Positions 1 to 9,030 of a DNA stretch of 64,000 nt are shown here, in pieces. Made by a program: the position numbers and the translations under genes. Below the pieces are notes generated by a model. That model had not been told where the DNA came from. It saw only the letters and a program-made list of their open reading frames with translations, and made no database searches. Location: contig WGMB01000003.1 of NCBI GenBank assembly GCA_016125275.1, positions 1,653,896 to 1,717,895 on the forward strand. The letters are read 5' to 3'. Position 1 is the first letter of the stretch; each line of letters opens with the position of its first letter. This stretch comes from Acidobacteriota bacterium (GTDB lineage: Bacteria > Acidobacteriota > Terriglobia > Bryobacterales > UBA6623).

Positions 1-553
1 CGGGATGCTTCTCGAACTTCTCGAACAGATGCTTGCGGCGGGCGCACAGCCAAGCCTTGCCGTCGTAGGCGGCCGCCCGCCATACGTAGTGACCGTAGGT
101 CCCCTCCAGCATCTCCGGCCCGTGCCAATCCTGTCCGTCGGAGGACCAGGCGGCAAACCCCAACATCTCGTTCATGTCGCGGTTCTCCGGCGCCTTCTTG
201 CCGGTGTACCAAGTGCCCGAATAGACGAACAGCTTGCCCTGAAAGACGAGAAAGTGCGGATCGCGCACATCGCGGTCCGGCACGGAAAACTCGTGAACCT
301 GCCGCCAATCCTTCCCGTCCACGCTCTCCAGCACCAGAATCCGCGACGACGGAAACAGCATGTGCCCCTCCGGACACGTCCGGAACGTCAAGTACATCCG
401 CCCCCGAAAGAGCACCATGTCCGTAAAGGCGTTGTGCTCGCCGTTGTGGAAGACCTGGCGGACGGAAACGACCTTCAAGGGAGCGGCGGCGGCGGCCAAA
501 CGGGGCAGGAGAAGGCCTCCCGCGAGCAGCGTCCGGCGACTGATCGGGTGCAT
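1..553 (-). CDS. BNR/sialidase-like exported protein, N-terminal part (runs off the window)
   Basis: The first 184 codons of a protein that continues beyond base 1. It begins MHPISRRTLLAGGLLLPRLA, with a twin-arginine and hydrophobic stretch that looks like a Tat signal, so export is likely. The following residues contain Asp-box-like motifs (S-x-D-G-x-D-W and S-V-D-G-K-D-W) typical of BNR/sialidase-type beta-propellers and glycosidase-like proteins, plus repeated short beta-strand patterns (LFVYSGTWY). The family call is from motif pattern only, and the active-site region is not visible. The ATG lies 7 nt after a TATCAT box and is divergent from the gene starting at 581. Confidence 0.6.
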   Translation of the reverse strand, partial: MHPISRRTLLAGGLLLPRLAAAAAPLKVVSVRQVFHNGEHNAFTDMVLFRGRMYLTFRTCPEGHMLFPSSRILVLESVDGKDWRQVHEFSVPDRDVRDPHFLVFQGKLFVYSGTWYTGKKAPENRDMNEMLGFAAWSSDGQDWHGPEMLEGTYGHYVWRAAAYDGKAWLCARRKHLFEKFEKHP

Positions 554-560
554 GTCGTCA

Positions 561-566
561 ATGATA
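561..566 (-). promoter_or_regulatory. -10 box TATCAT for the gene starting at 553
   Basis: TATCAT on the minus strand ends 7 nt before the ATG at 553, giving a leaderless or nearly leaderless transcript. It overlaps the plus-strand box TATACT at 565-570. No clear -35 is seen. Confidence 0.5.
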
Positions 567-570
567 TACT
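565..570 (+). promoter_or_regulatory. -10 box TATACT for the gene starting at 581
   Basis: TATACT ends 10 nt before the GTG at 581. It shares two bases with the divergent minus-strand box, so the two promoters probably exclude each other. Confidence 0.45.
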
Positions 571-580
571 TCCGGCGTCT

Positions 581-1180
581 GTGGAGGTTCCTCCGTGGAT
601 CTTCGAACAGCCGCCGGGTTGGGTTTCCTGGCTGGTCTCTGGAGTCACGCTGCTTGGCTTCCCTCCCGCCTTCGTCGGGCTCGTTCTGGCGTGGGTCCAA
701 CCGCGGCGCACCGTCCGAGCGGCCGAAGCCGCCGAGAAAGCCGCCCGCGATACTCGGGACAGGCTTCGGAGTTACGACGCAGCCATCTCCTGCCTCGAAG
801 CGATCCGGCTCCTCCGAGAGATCAAGGCGGCGCTCAACTCTGCGCAATGGGAATCGATGTTGGACCGCCACGAGCAGCTCGCCATCGTGCTGATCCAAAT
901 CAAGGAACGCTCCCAGGACTTGGTGACAGAAGCCGACAGAAAGAGCATGGGGGCCATGCTCAGGGAGCTCCACAAGATCGAGGCGCAGATCCGGCTGCGA
1001 TCCTCTCGCCCGCTGGACACGGAGGCGCTGGCGACTCTAGCATCAAGGCTGCAAGAGCAACTCAATCGCCTCGTGGAGATCTCGGCTCGCCTTCACGCCC
1101 ATCAGGAAATCAGCCATGACACTCGAAGAAAAAGTCGGCCGCATTGTGGATCGTCTCCTCGCAAAGACGATGGCGCATGA
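581..1180 (+). CDS. Small membrane-anchored protein with helical tail, unknown function
   Basis: A 199-residue protein if started at the GTG at 581. The open frame extends upstream, but that part is antisense to the sialidase-like gene and looks non-coding. Residues about 12-35 form one hydrophobic membrane segment (WLVSGVTLLGFPPAFVGLVL). A long charged, helix-rich cytoplasmic part follows, with many Glu, Arg and Leu residues, probably coiled coil. No known family is recognised. The last 65 nt overlap the next gene in another frame. The GTG start is supported only by the box at 565-570 and by codon pattern; no Shine-Dalgarno motif is visible. Confidence 0.55.
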   Translation: MEVPPWIFEQPPGWVSWLVSGVTLLGFPPAFVGLVLAWVQPRRTVRAAEAAEKAARDTRDRLRSYDAAISCLEAIRLLREIKAALNSAQWESMLDRHEQLAIVLIQIKERSQDLVTEADRKSMGAMLRELHKIEAQIRLRSSRPLDTEALATLASRLQEQLNRLVEISARLHAHQEISHDTRRKSRPHCGSSPRKDDGA

Positions 1181-1451
1181 GATCACCTGGGAGAAGTCTT
1201 TCGACGGCAACGTCGGCTACACGTTCCCGGACTCCTCAATCGAGGTCTACCGTTCCGTGACTCCGGATCAAGAAGAGCAGGTCGGCGTGATCCTCTACGA
1301 CGAGAACGGCCGAGAAGTCCAGACGCTGCCGGGCGACCGCATCGGACGCCTCGAAGAGCTCAGGAAGCTCCACGACCTAGCCCAAAAGGATGTTCTCGGC
1401 GTCAACAAGATGGTCGACGCCCTGCTCGAACGCCTCGAGCGCGCCTCCTAA
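1116..1451 (+). CDS. Hypothetical protein, 111 aa
   Basis: Begins [19 protein letters not shown] and ends in a Leu/Glu/Arg-rich helix. The central part ([15 protein letters not shown], then [16 protein letters not shown]) looks like a small beta-sheet with amphipathic helices at both ends. No signal or membrane segment is seen and no family is recognised. The start lies inside the 3' end of the preceding gene, which suggests coupled translation. Its stop overlaps the stop of the convergent DUF1501 gene by 4 bp (1448-1451). It may be a small regulator or partner of the membrane protein before it, but this is only a guess from position. Confidence 0.6.
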   Translation: MTLEEKVGRIVDRLLAKTMAHEITWEKSFDGNVGYTFPDSSIEVYRSVTPDQEEQVGVILYDENGREVQTLPGDRIGRLEELRKLHDLAQKDVLGVNKMVDALLERLERAS

Positions 1452-2860
1452 GCCAACAGCTTCTCCACCACGTTCCCGTGGACGTCGGTCAGCCGGAAAT
1501 CCCTGCCCTGGAAGCGGTATGTCAGCTTCTTGTGGTCAAAGCCCAACAGGTGCAGCAGCGTCGCGTGCAAGTCGTGCACGTGGACCTTGTCCTCCACCAC
1601 ATTGAAGCCCAGATCGTCGCTCTGGCCCAGCGTGATGCCCGGCTTCACGCCGCCGCCGGCCAGCCACATCGTAAACGCGTTGGGGTGATGGTCGCGCCCG
1701 TCGTCGCCGCCCTGCACCATCGGGGTCCGGCCGAACTCGCCGCCCCAAATCACCAGCGTATCCTCCAGCATCCCGCGGTTCTTCAGGTCTTTGATCAGCG
1801 CCGCCGCGGCCTGGTCGGTCGACTCGCAGTTCGCCTTGATCGCCTTCGTCAGGTTGCCGTGCTGATCCCAGGCCTCATGGAACAGCGTCACGAACCGCAC
1901 GCCCTTCTCCACCAGTCGCCGCGCCAGCAGGCAGTTGTTGGCGAATGAGCCCACGCCCGGCTTCGCGCCGTACATATCGAGCACGTGCTGCGGCTCGTTG
2001 GAGATGTCCATCAGCTCCGGCGCCGAGGACTGCATCCGGAAGGCCATCTCGAAGGAATTGATGCGCGTGGCGATCTCCGGGTCGCCCAGCTTGTCCAGCC
2101 GCATCTTGTTCAGTGAGCTGATGGCGTCCAGCGAATCGCGCTGTAGCTCGTCGTCCACGCCTTCCGGGTTCGACAAGTACAGGACCGGGTCGCCCGAGGA
2201 GCGGAACTGCACGCCGGAATACACCGTCGGCAGAAAGCCCGAGCCCCAGTTCGAGTTGCCGCCCGACGGCCCCTTCGAGCCCGAGCTGAACACGATGAAC
2301 GCCGGCAGATCGCGCGTCTCCGCGCCCAGCCCGTACGTCGTCCAGGCCCCGAACGACGGCCGCCCGAACTGCTGCGAGCCCGTGTTCATCAAAATCTGCC
2401 CCGGCGCATGGTTGAAGGCGTCGGTCGACATGCCCCGCACGATCGCGATGTCGTCCACCACGTCCTTCAGGTACGGCAGCAGCTCCGAGATCTCGGCGCC
2501 GGACTGCCCGTGCCGCGCGAACTTGTACTTCGGCCCCAGCAGCTTCGAGTTCGGGTTGATGAACGCCGCCCGATATCCTTCCAGCAGCTCCTTCGGCGGC
2601 AACTGCCCGTCCAGCTCCGCCAGCTTGGGCTTGTTGTCGAACATCTCCAGGTGGCTCGGCCCGCCCGCCATGAACAGGTAGATCACGCGCTTGGCCTTGG
2701 GGGCGAAGTGCGGCTGCTTCGGCGCCAGCGGATCGTCGTTCTGGACGGCGTAGCCGGACTCGGCGAACAGTGAATTGAGCGCCAGCGAACCCAACCCAAC
2801 CCCGCACTGGCCCAAAAACCAGCGGCGTGCGAGCGGTCGTCCTACGAGTTGATTCTTCAT
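1448..2860 (-). CDS. DUF1501 family exported protein
   Basis: A 470-residue member of the DUF1501 (sulfatase-like/alkaline-phosphatase-fold) family. It starts with a Tat-like signal ([11 protein letters not shown]), followed by [20 protein letters not shown], the usual family opening, and later [12 protein letters not shown] and [20 protein letters not shown], the conserved C-terminal metal-site-like region. The family is abundant in Planctomycetota and some Acidobacteriota and is almost always paired with a DUF1553 cytochrome-like protein. Its substrate is not established. It lies 9 bp downstream of such a gene in the same direction, with AGAGGA 4 nt before the ATG, so the two form an operon. 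Confidence 0.9.
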   Translation of the reverse strand: MKNQLVGRPLARRWFLGQCGVGLGSLALNSLFAESGYAVQNDDPLAPKQPHFAPKAKRVIYLFMAGGPSHLEMFDNKPKLAELDGQLPPKELLEGYRAAFINPNSKLLGPKYKFARHGQSGAEISELLPYLKDVVDDIAIVRGMSTDAFNHAPGQILMNTGSQQFGRPSFGAWTTYGLGAETRDLPAFIVFSSGSKGPSGGNSNWGSGFLPTVYSGVQFRSSGDPVLYLSNPEGVDDELQRDSLDAISSLNKMRLDKLGDPEIATRINSFEMAFRMQSSAPELMDISNEPQHVLDMYGAKPGVGSFANNCLLARRLVEKGVRFVTLFHEAWDQHGNLTKAIKANCESTDQAAAALIKDLKNRGMLEDTLVIWGGEFGRTPMVQGGDDGRDHHPNAFTMWLAGGGVKPGITLGQSDDLGFNVVEDKVHVHDLHATLLHLLGFDHKKLTYRFQGRDFRLTDVHGNVVEKLLA

Positions 2861-2869
2861 GGCGTCCTC

Positions 2870-5800
2870 TTATTCCTTGGTGATGGCTTCGTCCAGGTTC
2901 AGCAGCACGCGCGAAACCGTCGTCCAGGCGGCCAGCTCCGGCTGGGCCTCCCCGGTCAGCTTCTGTGCGTCGAGCTCGCCCGCGCGCAGCCGTCCGCGCT
3001 GCTTGTCGAGCATCGCCAGCAGCTCGGCCTTCTCCGCCTCCACCGGCTTGCGCGTCAGCACCCGCCGGAAGGCGTATTCCAGCCGCTCGGCGTCGGTCTT
3101 GCCGCCGCTCTCGAGCGTCCGCGCCGCCAGCGCCCGCGCCGCTTCCAAGAAGGTCGTCTCGTTCAGCGTCGTCAGCGCCTGCAGCGGCGTGTTCGAGCGC
3201 GCCCGGCGAATGCAGGCCGCGTCGCCGTTGGGCGTGTCGAAGGCGTCAAGCTGCGGATACGGCACCGAGCGGTAGCGGAACGTGTAAATCCCCCGCCGGT
3301 AGCGGTCCTCGCCCTCCTCCACCGTCCAGCGCTTCGGCCCGTAGCTGGCCGGCGGCAGGAACAGGAACTTCGGAGCCGGCGGATACACCGGCGGCCCGCC
3401 CATCTTCTCGCTCAGCAGCCCGCTGGCCGCCAGCGCCAAGTCGCGTACGATCTCGCCTTCCACGCGCAGCCGCGGAGCCCGCGCCAGCCAGCGGTTCTTG
3501 GGGTCCTTCTCCAGCAGCTCCGGCGTCACCGCGGCCGACTGCCGATACGTCTTCGACGTCATGATCAGCCGGTGGATGTGCTTCAGGCTCCAGTCATTCT
3601 CCATCAGCTCCACGGCCAGCCAGTCGAGCAGCTCCGGGTGCGAGGGGTCCGGCGCCTGCGTGCCCAAGTCCTCGGCCGTCTCGACCAGACCCACGCCGAA
3701 ATACCCTTGCCAGATGCGGTTGACGATCGACCGGGCCGTCGTCGGGTGCCCCCGGTCGGTCAGCCATTCGGCAAACTGCAGCCGCGGCGCCTCCTGCGGC
3801 GTTTCGGCGTGCATCGCCGGCAAAAAGCGCGGCGTGCCCGGCTCCACCGTCTCCTTCGGCTTCAGAAAGTTGCCGCGCTCCAGCCGGTGCGTCAGCCGCG
3901 TGTCCTCGCGCTCCATCATCACCAACTGCGTCGTGCCTTCCGGGTGCCGCTTCCACAGCGTCTCGATCTCGGCGTTGGCGTCAGCCCACTCCCCCACGGT
4001 CGTCCGCCAGTAGGAGAAGATCGTGCGCTCCTGGTCCTTCGTGCGCCGCTCCGCCGGCACGGACAGCAACTGCCGCACCTTCGCCGGCAGCGGGTCGGCC
4101 ACGGCGTCCTCCGCCTTCGTCACCGAGATCCGGAAGCGGCCCAGGTTCAGGTTCTGGTTGTCGTCGGAGTTGTAGCCGCCGTGCTGCTGCGAGAGGTTCA
4201 CGGCGAACTCCACCTCGCCCTCCGCGTCGATCGGCTTGTCGAGCCGAAACACGGCCTTGCGCGGTTGATTCCGCCGACCCGGCCCGTTGTCGGTCGACCA
4301 GGCGCTCATCGCAAAGCCGTCGATCGCAAAGCCCACATCGCCCAGCAGCCGCCGCTTCTGCTCCTTGTCCGGAAACTGCCGCAGGTCCACCAGGCTCATC
4401 TCCGGGTTCACGTCGGCCGTGGCCTCCACGAAGTGCAGCTTCGTCTTCTTCTTCGGATCGTCCTTGGCAATGAGCTCGACCTCGAACTCCGTCAGCGCCG
4501 CCGTGCCGTACACCGACCGCCCCGGCCCGCCGCGCGGCAGGTTCGGGTCCATCAGCAGCTCCAGCTCAAAGGCCTGCACGCCTTGCAGATCCTTCTTGCC
4601 GAACAGCGTCACCACGTGGCGCGTCGGAGCATAGCCCTGCGCCAGGATCGAGCCGTCCTCGTAGTAGTGGTACTTCTGCCCGCTGGGCTCCTCGTGCTGC
4701 AGCTTCAGCGTCTCCCACTCCGGCAGCCCCTGCTTCGCCTTCTGCTCCCAGGCCGCCATATCTTTGCGCCAGCCCGGCTTGGAAGCCATCAGGCGGTTCT
4801 CGATCGCGTCGATCTTCTCGAAGATCGCCCGCCGCTCGTTCTGCTCCTCGTCGGTGTAGACGACGATGTTGGCCTCGTGCGAGTTGTTCAAGAAGGCGAA
4901 CAGCCGGTAGTACTCTTCCTGCGTCAGCGGATCGAACTTGTGGTTGTGGCACTGCGCGCACTGCACCGTCAGGCCCAGCATCGCCTTGCCCACCGCGTCC
5001 ATGCGGTCGAACATCGCCTCCATCCGGAACTGTTCCGGGTCGATGCCGCCTTCCTCGTTGATCATCGAGTTGCGCAGAAAGCCCGTCGCCACCCGCTGCG
5101 ACTGCGTCGCCTGCGGCAGCAGGTCCCCTGCGAGCTGTTCCAGCACAAAGCGGTCGTAGCCCGTGTCCTGGTTGAGCGCGTTGATCACCCAGTCGCGGTA
5201 GAACCACACCTCGCGCGGCTTGTCCTTCTCAAAGCCGTCGGAGTCGGCGTAGCGCGCCGCGTCCAGCCAGCGCCGCCCCCAGCGCTCGCCGTAGTGCGGC
5301 GAGGCCAGCAGCTCGTCGATCAGCTTGGCGTAGGCCTGCGGGCTCTTGTCGGCCAGAAAGCGATCGGTCTGCTCGATCGTCGGCGGCAAGCCCACGATGT
5401 CCAGATAAGCCCTCCGCAGCAGCGTCGTGCGGTCCGCCTCGGCGGACGGCTTCAGCCCCTGCTCGGTCAGCTTGGCCAGAATGAAGCGGTCGATCGGATT
5501 CTTCGACCACTCCGCGTCACCCACCTGGGGCGGCGCGGCGCGTTTGGGCGGAATGAACGACCAGTGCGTCTCGATTTTCGCCTCGGCGCTGGCCTCGTCC
5601 GGCCACTTCGCGCCCTCGGCGATCCAGGCCTTCAGCGTCGCCGTCTCCGCCGCCGGCAGCTCACCGCCCATCGGCATCCGCGGCTGGTCGCCCAGCCCCG
5701 CCACTCGCCGGTACAGCTCGCTCGTCTCCGGGTCGCCCGGCACGATCGTCTTGCCCGACAAGCCGCCCTTCAAGGCGATCGACTTCACGTCCAGCCGCAA

Positions 5801-5965
5801 CTGCCCAAGCTGTTGGCCTTCGCCGTGGCAGCCCACGCAAGCCTTCTGGAAGATCGGCTGCACGTCGCGCACGAAGTCCACGGGCTCGGCGGAAGCCAGC
5901 GCGGCCAGCAGTAGCGGCGCGGCGAAACGGAAGGCGGCCAATCGCATGGTTCCCGGGAGTCGCAT
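2870..5965 (-). CDS. PSCyt1-DUF1549-DUF1553 planctomycete-type cytochrome protein
   Basis: A 1031-residue exported protein. After a hydrophobic signal comes a PSCyt1-type haem domain (DFVRDVQPIFQKACVGCHGEG; CxxCH haem site). A DUF1549 region follows (NPIDRFILAKLTEQGLKPS, LLRRAYLDIVGLPPT) with a second CxxCH (CAQCHNHKFDPLTQEEYY), and the C-terminal DUF1553 part (ARSNTPLQALTTLNE). A central insertion around residues 400-600 looks like a carbohydrate-binding or LamG-type beta-sandwich (inference). These proteins are paired with DUF1501 partners, as here, and are thought to act in periplasmic oxidation or polymer breakdown, though no reaction is proven. Two in-frame ATGs 18 nt apart (5965, 5947) arise from a short duplication. 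The second gives the cleaner signal peptide. Confidence 0.9.
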   Translation of the reverse strand: MRLPGTMRLAAFRFAAPLLLAALASAEPVDFVRDVQPIFQKACVGCHGEGQQLGQLRLDVKSIALKGGLSGKTIVPGDPETSELYRRVAGLGDQPRMPMGGELPAAETATLKAWIAEGAKWPDEASAEAKIETHWSFIPPKRAAPPQVGDAEWSKNPIDRFILAKLTEQGLKPSAEADRTTLLRRAYLDIVGLPPTIEQTDRFLADKSPQAYAKLIDELLASPHYGERWGRRWLDAARYADSDGFEKDKPREVWFYRDWVINALNQDTGYDRFVLEQLAGDLLPQATQSQRVATGFLRNSMINEEGGIDPEQFRMEAMFDRMDAVGKAMLGLTVQCAQCHNHKFDPLTQEEYYRLFAFLNNSHEANIVVYTDEEQNERRAIFEKIDAIENRLMASKPGWRKDMAAWEQKAKQGLPEWETLKLQHEEPSGQKYHYYEDGSILAQGYAPTRHVVTLFGKKDLQGVQAFELELLMDPNLPRGGPGRSVYGTAALTEFEVELIAKDDPKKKTKLHFVEATADVNPEMSLVDLRQFPDKEQKRRLLGDVGFAIDGFAMSAWSTDNGPGRRNQPRKAVFRLDKPIDAEGEVEFAVNLSQQHGGYNSDDNQNLNLGRFRISVTKAEDAVADPLPAKVRQLLSVPAERRTKDQERTIFSYWRTTVGEWADANAEIETLWKRHPEGTTQLVMMEREDTRLTHRLERGNFLKPKETVEPGTPRFLPAMHAETPQEAPRLQFAEWLTDRGHPTTARSIVNRIWQGYFGVGLVETAEDLGTQAPDPSHPELLDWLAVELMENDWSLKHIHRLIMTSKTYRQSAAVTPELLEKDPKNRWLARAPRLRVEGEIVRDLALAASGLLSEKMGGPPVYPPAPKFLFLPPASYGPKRWTVEEGEDRYRRGIYTFRYRSVPYPQLDAFDTPNGDAACIRRARSNTPLQALTTLNETTFLEAARALAARTLESGGKTDAERLEYAFRRVLTRKPVEAEKAELLAMLDKQRGRLRAGELDAQKLTGEAQPELAAWTTVSRVLLNLDEAITKE

Positions 5966-5977
5966 GGTTCCGGGAAG
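5942..5977. repeat. 18-bp tandem duplication over the start codon
   Basis: Two near-identical 18-bp units (5942-5959 and 5960-5977; both begin tcgcatggttcc) place two in-frame ATGs at the head of the DUF1553 gene. Confidence 0.6.
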
Positions 5978-5979
5978 TC

Positions 5980-5985
5980 ATTGTA
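5980..5985 (-). promoter_or_regulatory. -10 box TACAAT for the DUF1553-DUF1501 operon
   Basis: TACAAT on the minus strand, 14 nt before the ATG at 5965 and 32 nt before the ATG at 5947. It predicts a very short leader. Confidence 0.45.
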
Positions 5986-6114
5986 GCGCCCGCCTTTGCA
6001 CGCAGCAGCAGCGCTCCCTCTTTTTGCACTTCCCGATGCTCTATTTTCACTAGCCGCAACGAACCCGTATCCATCCCGCCTCCCTCGCCGCCGTTTCCGA
6101 TCCTTTACCCCTGA

Positions 6115-6142
6115 TTGAAAGCTCTTATGGGAGAGATAAGAC
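6115..6142 (+). promoter_or_regulatory. Candidate sigma-70 promoter of the urease operon
   Basis: TTGAAA (6115-6120), a 16-nt spacer, then TAAGAC (6137-6142), about 58 nt before ureA. It is the best match in the 234-nt gap between the divergent DUF1553 gene and ureA. The -10 match is moderate. No operator repeats are obvious. Confidence 0.35.
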
Positions 6143-6199
6143 GCCTGTTCCGGGTCGATCCATCTGGTAGCGTGAAGCTGTTACCGGCGCGTCCCCGTC

Positions 6200-6502
6200 A
6201 TGCGACTCACCGAACGAGAAATCGACAAGCTGCTCATCTTCACCGCGGCGGAAGTGGCTCGGCGGCGCAAGGCGCGGGGATTGAAGCTCAATCACCCCGA
6301 AGCCGTCGCTCTCATCACCGCCGAAGTGCTCGAAGGCGTGCGCGACGGCAAGAGCGTCCAGGAGCTGATGAGCTTCGGAGCCACCGTGCTGACGCGGGAA
6401 GACGTGATGGAAGGCGTGGCCGAAATGATTCCCGAGATCCAGGTCGAGGGAACCTTCCCGGATGGGACCAAGCTGGTCACCGTCCACGACCCGATCCGAT
6501 GA
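6200..6502 (+). CDS. ureA: Urease gamma subunit
   Basis: A 100-residue protein, the normal length for a separate gamma subunit. It starts [20 protein letters not shown] and carries the conserved [10 protein letters not shown] and VHDPI features, ending VTVHDPIR. UreA is one of three structural subunits of the cytoplasmic nickel enzyme that hydrolyses urea to ammonia and carbamate. It is the first gene of a complete ureABCEFGD operon, 13 nt before ureB, so the three structural genes are separate rather than fused as in Helicobacter. Confidence 0.97.
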   Translation: MRLTEREIDKLLIFTAAEVARRRKARGLKLNHPEAVALITAEVLEGVRDGKSVQELMSFGATVLTREDVMEGVAEMIPEIQVEGTFPDGTKLVTVHDPIR

Positions 6503-6515
6503 GAGCAGGTCAGCG

Positions 6516-6821
6516 ATGATTCCAGGCGAAAGCTTCCTCGAAGACGGCGAGATCGAGATCAACGCGGGCCGCGAAACCCGCACCCTGCGCGTCGACAACC
6601 AGGGCGACCGTCCCATCCAGGTCGGCTCCCACGCCCACTTCTTCGAGGTCAACGCCGCGCTCGATTTCGATCGGGAACAGGCCTACGGTTTCCGCTTGAA
6701 CGTGCCCTCCGGCACCGCCCTGCGCTTCGAGCCGGGCGAGGGCCGCCGGGTCGAGTTGGTGGCCCTCGGCGGCGCCCGCCGGGTCTTCGGCATGAACGCC
6801 AAGGTGCAGGGAGACCTCTAG
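6516..6821 (+). CDS. ureB: Urease beta subunit
   Basis: A 101-residue subunit with the UreB hallmarks: [19 protein letters not shown] at the start, then the signature [11 protein letters not shown] (here [19 protein letters not shown]) and a terminal [12 protein letters not shown]. The ATG at 6516 is chosen because homologues begin M-I-P-G-E and because gagcaggt lies just upstream. The open frame to its left is the out-of-frame tail of ureA. The protein forms the urease trimer core with UreA and UreC. Confidence 0.96.
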   Translation: MIPGESFLEDGEIEINAGRETRTLRVDNQGDRPIQVGSHAHFFEVNAALDFDREQAYGFRLNVPSGTALRFEPGEGRRVELVALGGARRVFGMNAKVQGDL

Positions 6822-6847
6822 ATCTTCCCGCGCGCGAGACAACAGCC

Positions 6848-8554
6848 ATGAAGATCAGCCGCGAACGCTACGCAGCCCTGTACGGCCCCACCGCCGGAGA
6901 TCGCATCCGGCTCGGCGACACCAACTTGATCCTGGAGATCGAGAAGGACTTCGCCGTACCCGGCGAGGAGGTCGTCTTCGGCGGCGGCAAGACGATTCGC
7001 GACGGCATGGGCCAGTCCCAGCGCACCCGCGGCGAAGGCGCCCCCGACCTGGTCATCACCAACGCCGTCGTGCTCGACTGGTGGGGCGTCGTCAAGGCCG
7101 ACGTCGGCGTCCGCGCCGGCAAGATCTCCGCCATCGGCAAGGCCGGCAACCCCGACGTGCAAGACGGCGTCACCCCGGGCCTCGCGATCGGCCCCTCCAC
7201 CGAGATCATCGCCGGCGAGGGCAAAATCCTCACCGCCGGCGCCATCGACTCCCACATCCACTTCATCAGCCCGCAGCAGGCCTGGGAGGCCCTCTATTCC
7301 GGCGTCACCACCATGCTCGGCGGCGGCACCGGTCCGGCTGAAGGCTCCAAGGCCACCACCTGCACGCCCGGCTGGTGGAACATCCAGCGCATGCTCGAAG
7401 CCGTCGAGGCCTTGCCGCTGAACTTCGGCTTTCTGGGCAAGGGCAACGGCTCCCTGCCGGCCGCGCTCGAAGAGCAAGTTCGCGCCGGCGCCATGGGACT
7501 CAAGCTGCACGAAGACTGGGGCACCACCCCGGCCGCCATCGACTGCTGCCTCGGCGTGGCGGACCGTTTTGACGTGCAGGTGGCCATCCATACCGACACC
7601 CTCAACGAGTCCGGCTTCGTCGAGAACACCATCGCGGCCTTCAAAGACCGCACGATCCACACCTATCACTCCGAAGGCGCCGGCGGCGGCCACGCCCCCG
7701 ACATCCTGAAGATCGTCTCCTTCCCCAACGTCCTGCCGTCGTCCACCAACCCGACGATGCCCTACACGGTGAACACCCTCGAGGAGCACCTGGACATGCT
7801 GATGGTCTGCCATCACCTGTCCAAGAAAGTGCCCGAGGACATCGCCTTCGCCGAGTCCCGCATCCGGCCCGAAACCATGGCCGCCGAGGACGTTCTGCAC
7901 GACATGGGAGCGATCTCGATGATCGCCTCCGACTCCCAAGCCATGGGCCGCGTCGGCGAGGTCATCTGCCGCACCTGGCAGACCGCCCATTCGATGAAGG
8001 CCCAGCGCGGCGCCCTGCCCGGCGACTCCGAGCGCAACGACAATCTGCGCATCAAGCGCTACGTCGCCAAGTACACGATCAATCCGGCCCTGGCGCACGG
8101 CCTCGGCGAGTACGTCGGCTCGGTCGAAGTCGGCAAGATCGCCGACCTGTGCCTCTGGACGCCCGCCTTCTTCGGTGTCAAGCCCGAGCTGGTGGTCAAG
8201 GGCGGCTTCATCGCGGCGTCGCTGATGGGCGACCCCAACGCCTCCATCCCCACGCCCGAGCCGGTGCGCTACCGGCCGATGTTCGGCGGCATGGGCCGCG
8301 CCCTCGACGGGCTGTGCTTCTCCTTCGTCTCGCAAGCCTGCCTCGACGAAGGCTCCTTGTCGGCCCGCCTGCGCCGCACCGCCCTGCCCGTCAAGGGCTG
8401 CCGCAACATCGGTAAGGCCGACATGAAGCTCAACGACGCCGCCCCCCGGGTCGACGTCGACCCCGAGAGCTACCAGGTGCGCGTCGACGGCAAGCTCATC
8501 CACAGCGAGCCCGCCCGCGACCTCCCCCTGGCCCAGCGCTACTTCCTGTTCTAG
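6848..8554 (+). CDS. ureC: Urease alpha (catalytic) subunit
   Basis: A 568-residue amidohydrolase-fold subunit of canonical length. Expected nickel ligands are visible: His136 and His138 (SHIHFISP), Lys219, the residue normally carbamylated (GLKLHEDWG), the His in [12 protein letters not shown] near 248, the His in [13 protein letters not shown] near 274, and the Asp in ASDSQAMGR near 362. The flap motif [13 protein letters not shown] supplies the catalytic His. All key residues are intact, so an active enzyme is expected. It is read from an ATG 26 nt after ureB. Activation requires the accessory genes that follow directly. Confidence 0.98.
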   Translation: MKISRERYAALYGPTAGDRIRLGDTNLILEIEKDFAVPGEEVVFGGGKTIRDGMGQSQRTRGEGAPDLVITNAVVLDWWGVVKADVGVRAGKISAIGKAGNPDVQDGVTPGLAIGPSTEIIAGEGKILTAGAIDSHIHFISPQQAWEALYSGVTTMLGGGTGPAEGSKATTCTPGWWNIQRMLEAVEALPLNFGFLGKGNGSLPAALEEQVRAGAMGLKLHEDWGTTPAAIDCCLGVADRFDVQVAIHTDTLNESGFVENTIAAFKDRTIHTYHSEGAGGGHAPDILKIVSFPNVLPSSTNPTMPYTVNTLEEHLDMLMVCHHLSKKVPEDIAFAESRIRPETMAAEDVLHDMGAISMIASDSQAMGRVGEVICRTWQTAHSMKAQRGALPGDSERNDNLRIKRYVAKYTINPALAHGLGEYVGSVEVGKIADLCLWTPAFFGVKPELVVKGGFIAASLMGDPNASIPTPEPVRYRPMFGGMGRALDGLCFSFVSQACLDEGSLSARLRRTALPVKGCRNIGKADMKLNDAAPRVDVDPESYQVRVDGKLIHSEPARDLPLAQRYFLF

Positions 8555-8574
8555 AAAGGATCACGAACGAGCCC

Positions 8575-9030
8575 ATGATCTCCTCCGCCATGATCCGCAT
8601 CGAATCCTTGCCCGACACCTTCGAGCCGCCGGGCGAAACCTTCGAGACCATCCGGCTGCCGATGAACGCCGTGGACCGCACCCGCGTGCGCCGCCGCCTG
8701 CTCGCGCCCGACGGCGTCGAGCTCGCCCTGGCCCTGCCCACCGGCACGCGCCTGTGGCCCGGGCAGATCCTGTGCTCCGGCCCCGGCAAGCTCTACGTCG
8801 TCGAAGCCGCCCCGGAGGACGTGCTCGTGCTGCGTCCGCGCCACCTCCGCGAGGCCGCCTTCGCCGCCCACCTGATCGGCAACATGCATCGCGACATCGA
8901 CCTCGAAGGCGAGGGCATCGCCGCGCTCTACGACGACGCGCTGGCTAACCGGCTGACCCGCGCGGGCTTGGATTTCACCCGCGAGCGGAGGCCGTTCATC
9001 GGAAGCCCGAATGGAGAGCACGTCCACTAG
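8575..9030 (+). CDS. ureE: Urease nickel metallochaperone UreE
   Basis: A 151-residue protein with the UreE layout: an N-terminal peptide-binding-like beta domain (RRRLLAPDGVELALALPTG) and a ferredoxin-like metal domain with the conserved stretch HLIGNMHRDIDLEGEGI, which includes the metal-binding His. The C-terminus ends EHVH, a short His tail rather than the long His-rich tail of Klebsiella UreE, so nickel storage capacity is probably small. Two starts are possible (ATG 8575 or the in-frame ATG at 8590). It overlaps ureF by 20 nt, which suggests translational coupling. It delivers Ni2+ to UreG. Confidence 0.9.
   Translation: MISSAMIRIESLPDTFEPPGETFETIRLPMNAVDRTRVRRRLLAPDGVELALALPTGTRLWPGQILCSGPGKLYVVEAAPEDVLVLRPRHLREAAFAAHLIGNMHRDIDLEGEGIAALYDDALANRLTRAGLDFTRERRPFIGSPNGEHVH

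Noticed and set aside
2849-5914. Very long reading frame on the plus strand across the DUF1553 gene
   Set aside because: It is antisense to a gene with clear domains, has Arg/Leu/Gln-rich low-complexity composition and no recognisable domain. High GC makes such shadow frames common throughout the window.
6818-8503. Long minus-strand frame over ureC
   Set aside because: Antisense to an intact urease alpha gene; Gly/Asp/Val-rich with no domain pattern.
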